Below, piece by piece: positions 27,501 through 34,079 of a stretch of 42,181 nucleotides of DNA. Numbering within the stretch: position 1 is the stretch's first letter; each line of letters starts with the position of its first letter. This stretch comes from Hymenobacteraceae bacterium. GTDB taxonomy: Bacteria > Bacteroidota > Bacteroidia > Cytophagales > Hymenobacteraceae. The translations under genes were made by a program, and so were the position numbers. Below the pieces are notes generated by a model. It had not been told where the DNA came from. It searched no databases and saw only the letters and a program-made list of their open reading frames with translations. The stretch spans positions 1 through 42,181 of the forward strand of contig JAKONR010000444.1 in assembly GCA_022701825.1 (NCBI GenBank), given 5' to 3'.

Positions 27501-27609
27501 CTTCTATACCTCCGCGCTCAGCAGCGGCAGCGTAGAAACGGAGGTGCTGCTTGCCGCCAATGGTAGCCCCAGCTACACCTTCCTCGACGCGGTGGAGTGG
27601 GTAAATTAA
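24520..27609 (+). CDS. Modular tail-spike/fibre-like protein with IPT/TIG-like, FN3-like and SGNH hydrolase domains
   Basis: 1029 aa; PKISSLGPLSVAPGDTLNITGTNL (IPT-like), PPANLRQTGSTTTSITMAWDSVANATGYRLRRNG (FN3), FAVMGNSLIAGYPS / IEGGYNNL / GDRIHHNQAG (SGNH blocks I, III, V). Confidence 0.75.
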   Translation: MPNHTVSEKLVYLRRTGPDLSPSQLPELVNILKIVGLTPRSGNNSRTAYTGAANGLTPGGTLTTLRQGETYEFNFSKTDGTYSLPDFVKVTPPKISSLGPLSVAPGDTLNITGTNLLWTKTVLVGGVQAVINSAATTNTSVAVTVPLTAAVGSNIPVALFAETGSDINTALTITAAGGGATKLLPPANLRQTGSTTTSITMAWDSVANATGYRLRRNGSTTLLAGGALNYTETGLTAGATPSYDVQAIGGGSYSDSNFSAAVQAATTGGGGATAPQLQSARVEQNSRQLITATFNKSLDPAVVPMAGDFMLSSTHRVLGEALPVRTGEILASGYHEPTNSAQTIVAGSSTAVLNRDVRGCMFQAGTVTKARFYCPAFAPGAQVYVIVGGSTQEVTGQLTFGQVNTVTLPTPVTVPQFERVGLYVTGDTGQLGWPVSPAGGGLGGADYGLDTMYGVSDQNIYVSVQCFVDKAPYFAVMGNSLIAGYPSNQPSPMGGRAQNVSLAGVLADALKCTYQDMSWSGQTTTQMLARFDQDIVAKKPRYCWIEGGYNNLTDPNVGNDLLEMGRRCIVNDIIPIFTGSAPNGSPTESYQPGLRLLADLTTLIRNYVNAQPAGKAYLMDFGPILGDPGPVDPANPGGGPVHYLFKAAYYSGDRIHHNQAGIQAVGDAAVDFVLKRTPVGLTGNSLTLKIDRAFVLSDAPVSLSFNGSVKPIQSTDGGITASLSMQPITLALNPEAEVLNFVRANIEQNGHYRADKFFAPGVAGYVNFNPVEGNSFVLAVSPNGNLLNDFREGSAWIENPGRGAGVSIANGQTFFTAPTGGAILSYIKGYYRLSIASNGAVELLSSDDGITYASTGASTTITHNGLYVYALYGPAPTNTKAFGVTALPTPGSFTDTGANYRGAIAPTILQEDVYDSRKLAYVGEWKAATDAAIFQSGKAYVLYPSRNGSVLIRGRGRGVKLIGIVRDAALTISINGQAPVTIDTSAASNNTSTAFYTSALSSGSVETEVLLAANGSPSYTFLDAVEWVN

Positions 27610-27696
27610 TCCCGGACCTTTCCCCTTCCCCGCTGTGTTTTAGCGGGGAAGGCTTGTATTTACTTCATTCACACTTTCACCCTAAACCCTTCCTAA

Positions 27697-28485
27697 ATGC
27701 CGTTCGGAGGAGCCGGAGCCTTTGCCGCCCTGGGTGCTGCCCAGGCCATTCCTAAAGTAGTTGCCTCGGTTAGCCAGGGCAGGGCCGCTCGTCGGCTCAA
27801 GTTGCAAGATTCTACGCCGGCCGCGTTCAGCGAGAAACTGGCGATGGACCGCCAGGCGGCGGGTGCGGCGCGACTACCCGGCCAGAGCGGGCAACTCACC
27901 CGCCTCGGGCAAGTGCAGGCGGGGGCGCTGCAAAGCGCGCGGCTGGGCGCGGCCTCTGGCTCCGACTTCCTGGCCGCTGCGGGCGCGGCCGATGAGCGCC
28001 GCCAGCAAGGCGAAATCCAGCTTGGTGTGCAGGGCCAGCAGCTCATGGACCGGAACCGCCAGGTGCTCGGGGCCAGTTTGCAGCAGCAGGCCAACTACCA
28101 GCAGCGCGACCTCGACAACTACAACCGCGAGAAGGCCGCCCTCACCCAAAGCTCGGCCGAGAACGCCAACAACGCCATCGCGGGCGCGGCCTCCTACGCG
28201 GCGGCTGGCATTAACCGCAGCGACAACCTGGGCGAAGCAGCCGCCAACCGGGCCGCTGGCCTAACTCCGCCCGCCGTGCCCTTGGGTGCGGGCCTGGGCA
28301 CGGGCCTTTCGAAGCTGCCGGCTCCGACTGCTCGCCTGTCGCCGGGCCTCTCGGCCAGTGACAGCGCGGCCTTCGACCTGGAGCAACTGCCCGACATTGC
28401 CCCCACTCCCGGCGTTGCTAATCCACCCAAGACGCGGCGGCCGGGCCTCGGCGCGCTCGGGCGCTCCTCACGCATCGGGCTATAA
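27697..28485 (+). CDS. Possible phage internal virion protein
   Basis: 262 aa, Ala/Gln-rich helical; GAFAALGAAQAIPKV...DFLAAAGAADERRQQGEIQLGVQGQQLMDRNRQ resembles podovirus internal core proteins. Confidence 0.4.
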   Translation: MPFGGAGAFAALGAAQAIPKVVASVSQGRAARRLKLQDSTPAAFSEKLAMDRQAAGAARLPGQSGQLTRLGQVQAGALQSARLGAASGSDFLAAAGAADERRQQGEIQLGVQGQQLMDRNRQVLGASLQQQANYQQRDLDNYNREKAALTQSSAENANNAIAGAASYAAAGINRSDNLGEAAANRAAGLTPPAVPLGAGLGTGLSKLPAPTARLSPGLSASDSAAFDLEQLPDIAPTPGVANPPKTRRPGLGALGRSSRIGL

Positions 28486-28517
28486 CCTGCCCGGCTTCCC
28501 ACTTATCCAGCCATTTT

Positions 28518-28551
28518 AAAAGCCCCGCACTCAGTGAGCGCGGGGCTTTTT
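28518..28551. terminator. Intrinsic terminator
   Basis: aaaagccccgcactcagtgagcgcggggcttttt. Confidence 0.85.
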
Positions 28552-28623
28552 GCGGGTGCTGGTATTGCCACCATTCCGCCGTATCTTGTGGTGCGGTAGT
28601 GGCATACCCGCAAAGTTGTGGTT

Positions 28624-28657
28624 AAAGCCCCCTCGTGTTGTGGCGCGGGGGCTTTTT
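28624..28657. terminator. Second intrinsic terminator
   Basis: aaagccccc tcgtgttgtggcgc gggggcttttt. Confidence 0.75.
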
Positions 28658-28833
28658 GTTTTGGGCTGTGTAAGCTAGTGGATGAGAATCCAGCAGTGAG
28701 GATTTGGCGCTTACTAGTTATCTAGAGTCAGGCGGTTAGTTAGCGCCTGAAACTCGCTGGCTGGGCGTTCTTAGTCGCGCATCGGTCTACAGCTTTACTA
28801 CTACCCCTTAATCCAACCATTGCAAAAGCCCCA

Positions 28834-28845
28834 GCTCAGTGAGCG
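28834..28845. repeat. Left 12-bp target-site duplication
   Basis: gctcagtgagcg, identical to 31501-31512. Confidence 0.9.
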
Positions 28846-28951
28846 CTTGTCCTTACCCAAATCTTTTTTGCCGAAACCTTTCTACCCTTTGTAACGCCCC
28901 CCCCCCAGCGGCGGTAACCACGACAGGCTACTACTATGGAGCCTGCTACCC

Positions 28952-29857
28952 GTGAAAAAACTAATCACCTTCTTGTCTTTATTCGCCACTACCACCGCGT
29001 TTGGACAGCAATTGCCCTGGGTACCATTTACCTGGACGGAAGGCAGGTCAGCCATTATGATACCCGTAACGATTGATAATCTGCCACACAAGTTGCAGAT
29101 GCAATTTGATTTAGGCGCGGTAACGACGGTGGTTTACGGCAAATCTTTCGCGCCTTACCTAGCTCATTATCCGGCTTTACAAGCCAAACTTGATAGTACC
29201 CAAACGTTTATCATTCAAAGCCAAAAAAACAGCAAGCTGGTTGGGGTTGATTTGCATTTGGGAAAAGTCGATTTTGGGGCACGCAACATTGGCCTATTTA
29301 AAAATTTTGGTGATAGCCTGACCGATAAAATATTGGCTACGAAAGAGGTCGTGTCGATTGGCACTATCGCCCCTGACCTATTTCAAGACCGAGTGTTGGT
29401 TATCGACTACCCCCGTCGCCGGCTATGCGTGACCGATAAAGTGCCCGCCGCTTATGCAGGGGCAGCATTCCAACCATTCAAGAGTAAGAAAGGACGCATC
29501 AAGATTCCGCTGCAAATAGCTGGCAAGACCGAGGACTTACTGTTCGATACTGGTTCCAGCTTGTTTGCCCTGAGCACCACCCGCGCTCGTGCTTTGGCGG
29601 CTACCACCGGCGTTATTCAAGATTCGCTTAAAAGCTCTACTTGGGGCGAGGAATACTACGTATATGGTCGCCGTCCGAGTAGCGCCATCTACTTCGGCAA
29701 GAAGCGGCTGCCTGATGCGCTAATCTTTTCCGACAACATAAAGATTTTCGACAAGTTCTTTGAGCAGGAAGGTATCTGGGGTGTTACGGGTAATAAGTTC
29801 TTTTGGAACAACACGGTTATCATCGATTACAAAAACCATGTTTTCGGTGTGCAGTAG
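28952..29857 (+). CDS. Secreted pepsin/retropepsin-like aspartyl protease (transposon passenger)
   Basis: 301 aa with signal peptide; LLFDTGSSLFALS active-site motif, degenerate first motif MQFDLGAVTTVV, C-terminal GNKFFWNNTVIIDYKNHVFGVQ. Confidence 0.7.
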   Translation: MKKLITFLSLFATTTAFGQQLPWVPFTWTEGRSAIMIPVTIDNLPHKLQMQFDLGAVTTVVYGKSFAPYLAHYPALQAKLDSTQTFIIQSQKNSKLVGVDLHLGKVDFGARNIGLFKNFGDSLTDKILATKEVVSIGTIAPDLFQDRVLVIDYPRRRLCVTDKVPAAYAGAAFQPFKSKKGRIKIPLQIAGKTEDLLFDTGSSLFALSTTRARALAATTGVIQDSLKSSTWGEEYYVYGRRPSSAIYFGKKRLPDALIFSDNIKIFDKFFEQEGIWGVTGNKFFWNNTVIIDYKNHVFGVQ

Positions 29858-29924
29858 CTGCTGCTACGAGAAAGTCTTATCGACCTATAATTTTTGAGTT
29901 GGTCAATAGAATCGCTCGGGTGGG

Positions 29925-29962
29925 ACATGAAAAAGCACCGGCCTAGTGGCCAGTGCTTTTTT
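29925..29962. terminator. Hairpin/terminator downstream of transposase
   Basis: aaaaagcaccggcctagtggccagtgctttttt. Confidence 0.75.
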
Positions 29963-29965
29963 GCG

Positions 29966-31423
29966 TTACCAATCCACGAGTTGGGCAGCCATGTTGACGC
30001 CTTCCACCAACAGGCGCAGGCTACGGCGGCCCAGCCAGAGCGTTTGCCAGCCGGGTAAGCCGTCGCCTTTGCGTCCCAGGTGTCCACCGAGGGCGGCCAA
30101 GGCCAGGAACACCGCGTAGACCGTTTCGAGCGGCCGGCGACTCTGGTGGCGCAGCACCCGTAACTCCATGCTGGTCAGGCCGGCCGTCTCGGCAGGGGCA
30201 TCCGGTTCGAGCCGGCTTTTCTCGCGCAGGTCTACCAGCGCCAGCGCCACGACGCTGAGCAAGGCCACGGCGGCAAAGAGCCGGGCGGCTGTTTGCAACT
30301 GGAGCTTCTCGGCCCCGAGCCCCGTTTTCAGCGCCTTGTGGAAGTCTTCTATCAACCAGCGGCTGGCGTACTGGCGCACGCAGGTCAGGGCCTGGGCGAA
30401 GTCGGTGACGGGCTGGTCGCTGAGCAGCATCCATTCCAGGCCGGGGGCCGCCCCGGCACCCGTCTCTTCCCACACCCGCACCACGCTGCCCGGCACGGGC
30501 TCGCCCTTGCCCGTCGCCCCGCCCGGCCGCTGCGGGGCCCGTAAGGCCAATGGCCCGCTGAAACTTACCTGTAAGGCCACCTCGCGTGCTGGCTGGCGAG
30601 GCCGCTCCCGCAGGGCCAGGGTAAGCTGTCCGGCGCAGGGCTGGGCGCGGGCTACCTCGAAGAGGCGGCCGGCCGGCCGCTTGGCCGGTCCTGCCACTAG
30701 GGCCCGGTCTTGGGCAGCCCGCACCACGAAGCCCAAACTTTGGGCCTGACACTGCTGCAAGTGCTCGTAAATATCCGCACCCCGGTCGGCTACCACCACC
30801 CAGCGCGTGCTCGGCGGCGGACTGCCCACCGCCCGCAGGCTCTGGGACCACAGGGCCGACTCGCGAGGGCGGCCCTGGCGCAGGCGCGAGCCACCGTCGG
30901 GGTGGGCCTTCTCGGCCTCGGGCACGGGCTGGCGTACGTGAAACTGCTGGTCCATGAGGCCCAGCAACGGCAGGGCGGGGCGCTTGGCAACCGGGTCGGG
31001 GTCGGTGGCGGGCCAGGCAGCGGCCACCAGCGAATGCAATAGTACGCCCTGGCTGCGGGGCTTGCCTGGCCCCACGGGGCCCAGGCCGGGGCGGCGCTCG
31101 GCCGCCTCGGGCCAGCTCAGTTCCGTCGTGTCCTCGATCAGCAGGAAGGTGCCGGGCGCTTGCAACTGCTGGCTAACCAACTGGCGATGCGGGGCATGCA
31201 ACGCATCTGGGGTGGCCTGCGGCTGGCCCAGCAGCGTGTAGGCCGCCTTGCTGGCGTAGGACGAGCCCTGGCTCACTTGCGGAATCGTGGCCCCAGGCTG
31301 TCGCGCCCAGCCGGCAGCCAGCCTCACCACACGCCGGCTGCGGCGTACGTCGCCCAACACCACAGCCCCAAACTGCGTCTGCGCCCACAAGCCGGGGTCG
31401 CCAAAGTGCGTCGAAATGCTCAT
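29966..31423 (-). CDS. IS4-family (Tn5-like) transposase
   Basis: 485 aa; VVLGDVRRSRRVVRLAAGWARQPGATIPQVSQGSSYASKAAYTLL, LIEDTTELSW (D), VVADRGADIYEHL (D), RWLIEDFHKALKTGLGAEK (YREK-type E). Confidence 0.92.
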   Translation of the reverse strand: MSISTHFGDPGLWAQTQFGAVVLGDVRRSRRVVRLAAGWARQPGATIPQVSQGSSYASKAAYTLLGQPQATPDALHAPHRQLVSQQLQAPGTFLLIEDTTELSWPEAAERRPGLGPVGPGKPRSQGVLLHSLVAAAWPATDPDPVAKRPALPLLGLMDQQFHVRQPVPEAEKAHPDGGSRLRQGRPRESALWSQSLRAVGSPPPSTRWVVVADRGADIYEHLQQCQAQSLGFVVRAAQDRALVAGPAKRPAGRLFEVARAQPCAGQLTLALRERPRQPAREVALQVSFSGPLALRAPQRPGGATGKGEPVPGSVVRVWEETGAGAAPGLEWMLLSDQPVTDFAQALTCVRQYASRWLIEDFHKALKTGLGAEKLQLQTAARLFAAVALLSVVALALVDLREKSRLEPDAPAETAGLTSMELRVLRHQSRRPLETVYAVFLALAALGGHLGRKGDGLPGWQTLWLGRRSLRLLVEGVNMAAQLVDW

Positions 31424-31500
31424 CCCGCAAGCTACCCACCGCCCCTAAAAAAGCGCCGACCTACCGGCCGGCGCTTTCTCATGTTTTGGGTAAGGACAAG

Positions 31501-31512
31501 GCTCAGTGAGCG
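31501..31512. repeat. Right 12-bp target-site duplication
   Basis: gctcagtgagcg, continuing into the cut terminator half cggggctttt. Confidence 0.9.
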
Positions 31513-31639
31513 CGGGGCTTTTCGATTGCAAGCTTTAGGCTACTTATGAAGTGTTGAAAATACTCGCAATATTGTCGTAGATTTTAGCACAAGTAAATGT
31601 GATTCAATATTTTGTCTTATTGGATTGTAGTTTTGCGGT

Positions 31640-31981
31640 ATGGACGCACAACAAGAATTGGTGGCTCAACTGGTTGGCCTGATTAATCAGCTAGTTGATA
31701 TGCGAGTGGAGGAGATGCTAAAACCACTCAAGGCTGAATTGCAACTCGTTAAATCGCTGCAATCGGAGTGGGTGGACACGAAGGAAGCCCTCAAAATAAC
31801 CGGCATAAAAACGGCGCAGACGCTTAAGCGTGAACGAGAAAGGCCCGGCACGGTCGTGGTATTTAAAATGGAGGGGAAAATGTGCAGCACCCCGCGCTAT
31901 CTGCGCGCCTCGTTAATCGCCTACAACGAGAAAAAAACCCAACACCGCATTTCAGCCTACCCCTTGCCGACTAGCAAGTAG
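31640..31981 (+). CDS. Small protein with possible HTH-like DNA-binding region
   Basis: 113 aa; coiled-coil N-terminus, then WVDTKEALKITGIKTAQTLKRERERPG...; just outside the transposon. Confidence 0.5.
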   Translation: MDAQQELVAQLVGLINQLVDMRVEEMLKPLKAELQLVKSLQSEWVDTKEALKITGIKTAQTLKRERERPGTVVVFKMEGKMCSTPRYLRASLIAYNEKKTQHRISAYPLPTSK

Positions 31982-32014
31982 TTGGTGTGGCAACGGCGGG
32001 CTTATAAACACGCG

Positions 32015-32572
32015 CTATTCCTTCTTGGCCTTGGCGTTGCTGGGCAGCTTCTCAGATGGCGTCCACAACGTATTGTCGGGGTCGGAGGGGAAGTAGCCCG
32101 AATAGTTGCGGTCGTTCGGGTCTTGCGGGTTGGTGGTGCGCGTCTCGGGCTGCGCGCCGATGCGCCAGCGGGCCGGGCTGCGGTACTGGTAGATGTATGG
32201 CTCGTAGCGGTCGAGCCGCCCCACGCCGGGAATGTAGGGCGCGGCCAACTCCTTGTTGCGCACGCCGAACATGATGTAGTCACGGTCGCCCCGGTATTTC
32301 TCTTGCAGCATCTTCACCTGCACCAAGCCTATCTGGCGCTTGCCCGCCCGCACGGCCAGCAACTCGCCCCGCACCATGCCAATGGCTGCCTCCAAATCCT
32401 GGCGGCTGCTCACGCGACCCTCGCGCTCTAAGTACTCGACCTCGCGCACGAATCGGTAGTCCATTTCCCACTGCGCCCTTTGGAAGACTTCTTTAGGAGT
32501 AACGGGGCGCAGGCGCTTGCCATAGGCAGAAATCACGGGCTGCTCCTCGGTCGGGAGATGGGTCTTAGTCAT
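32015..32572 (-). CDS. Hypothetical phage-associated protein
   Basis: 185-aa ORF in the minus-strand gene cluster. Confidence 0.6.
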   Translation of the reverse strand: MTKTHLPTEEQPVISAYGKRLRPVTPKEVFQRAQWEMDYRFVREVEYLEREGRVSSRQDLEAAIGMVRGELLAVRAGKRQIGLVQVKMLQEKYRGDRDYIMFGVRNKELAAPYIPGVGRLDRYEPYIYQYRSPARWRIGAQPETRTTNPQDPNDRNYSGYFPSDPDNTLWTPSEKLPSNAKAKKE

Positions 32573-32633
32573 AGCAGAATAGGTAATAAGCGAATTTAGG
32601 GCAAACTACGGGATTTTCGGGCTAATCACACCG

Positions 32634-33026
32634 CTACCACGCGAGCGGGTTAGTGATTACCCGCATTAGCCGCACCCGGCCAAATTCTGTGCAGCCGTCG
32701 CGCATTTCGCGCTCGTAGCGTCGGGTAGCAGCTAAGCCATCCAGGGTGGGGCGCAACGTTCTGCGCTTGCCCGCCTCGACCTGCACCAGCTTTAGCCGAA
32801 TGAGGGTGGCTATGTAGTAGCGTACAAGGGTGGGCGCGGCAATGCGAGCCTCGTGAATATCGGTCGAGCACACGCTAAACAGGGGGTCTTTTGCCCGAAA
32901 AGCGATGGCGGCGAGCACTGGAATGGCCCCCGAGGGGGTGCAATACTCGGCAGAGACTAGTCGCCGCGCCCTGGGTTCAACGGCGGAAGCAAGTAGCAGT
33001 AGTTCAGATATTTGGAGTTGTGGCAT
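32634..33026 (-). CDS. Hypothetical protein, possible winged-helix
   Basis: Probable start MPQLQISELLLLAS at 33026; PTLVRYYIATLIRLKLVQVEAGKRRTLRPTLDGLAATRRYERE reads wHTH-like. Confidence 0.5.
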   Translation of the reverse strand: MPQLQISELLLLASAVEPRARRLVSAEYCTPSGAIPVLAAIAFRAKDPLFSVCSTDIHEARIAAPTLVRYYIATLIRLKLVQVEAGKRRTLRPTLDGLAATRRYEREMRDGCTEFGRVRLMRVITNPLAW

Positions 33027-33264
33027 TTGGGCGGTGTTTTGGCCTTTTGGGCTGATTTTAATAAGAAAGTAGGCGCAGGTGATTTGGAGGGAAAGCCGAA
33101 AAATGCTAGGTGCATCTTCACACACACGCAGAATATTTTTTAATCGAATGAAAATTCAGCCGATTGCCTGGGAGGTCGAGTACATTTTAACTCGTCCTCT
33201 TGCTTGGGCCTGCCGCTGAATTTACACGGCTCAATTTTGCGCCGCCAAATGAATTTTCATTCGG

Positions 33265-33699
33265 CTAACTACCTAACGGCCAGCGATTGTAGTGGTGTGC
33301 GGGTAGTGATTCGCCCGCTTGTAGGGGCAAGTAGTCGGTTATCAGGGACTGGAAGGCTTCGAGGTTGTCGAGGACCACCACGCAGTACCCACGCTGGCGC
33401 ATGGCGGCGATGAACTCCTTTTGCTTGTCGGACAAGCGGCCGGTTGGGGTTTTCAGCTCGACGTAAAGCCCATGGTAAATGCCGCGCGGCTCGGGCAGGA
33501 AGGTATCGGCTACGCCCCTTTTTACGCCCGTGGCTTTTAGTCGAGCGGCGGTGATGGGGTCGCGCTTCTCCCCGTTCGGGATGGCGTGAAACCAGCGTTC
33601 TTGCTCGCGGTGGTGGCGGTTCAAGTGCATGAGGCAATTTTGCTGCAAGCGGGCCTCGGTTATTTGTTCGGGGGTTTGGGTTTCGGATTTGGGGAGCAT
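33265..33699 (-). CDS. VRR-NUC domain nuclease
   Basis: HAIPNGEKRDPITAARLKATGVKRGVADTFLPEPRGIYHGLYVELKTPTGRLSDKQKEFIAAMRQRGYCVVV. Confidence 0.88.
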   Translation of the reverse strand: MLPKSETQTPEQITEARLQQNCLMHLNRHHREQERWFHAIPNGEKRDPITAARLKATGVKRGVADTFLPEPRGIYHGLYVELKTPTGRLSDKQKEFIAAMRQRGYCVVVLDNLEAFQSLITDYLPLQAGESLPAHHYNRWPLGS

Positions 33700-33799
33700 G
33701 TCAGGGCAGTTAAAATGAGCTGCGCCTGGTTGGATAGCGGGTAGGGTGAGTATTTTGCTTGGTTTCGTGCAACGAAAAAGCGGATTCGGCCTAACGGCC

Positions 33800-34075
33800 C
33801 GAACTGAACACGAGAATTTAAAAACCCTCGTGTTCAGGGCAAGAAATTATTTATCAGTTAGTTACGAGCCATTTTTGGTCCTCTTTTTTTCTCTTCCCCT
33901 CTAGGTGTCTAAATTTGTACTTTTCTTAGCTGCACTCGCGTAAAAATTAATAAAATACAAATAGTAGAAGCCAATAGGGGGACGAAAAAAAGAGGGCCAA
34001 AAATAGCTTTTAAAACCCTGTTTTACAGGAAATTAAACTGAACACGAGGGTTTTTAAATTCTCGTGTTCAGTTCG
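33800..34075. repeat. Nested inverted repeats, candidate origin of replication
   Basis: 38-bp perfect inverted repeat (33800-33837 / 34038-34075), each arm itself palindromic, enclosing a 19-bp 18/19 inverted repeat (33872-33890 / 33985-34003). Confidence 0.85.
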
Positions 34076-34079
34076 CTTT

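Larger units (their letters stand above)
28846..31500. mobile_element. IS4-family (IS50/Tn5-like) transposon carrying a passenger gene
   Basis: 16-bp perfect terminal inverted repeats cttgtccttacccaaa (28846-28861) and tttgggtaaggacaag (31485-31500), 12-bp TSD, intact Tn5-like transposase. Confidence 0.9.

Noticed and set aside
28552-28611. tRNA-like fold
   Set aside because: No D/T-loop consensus (GGTTCRANNCC) or anticodon arm; only a bulged hairpin.
30021-30851. 276-aa minus-strand ORF overlapping the transposase in another frame
   Set aside because: Low-complexity Gly/Ala/Arg translation; the DDE transposase frame is the real one.
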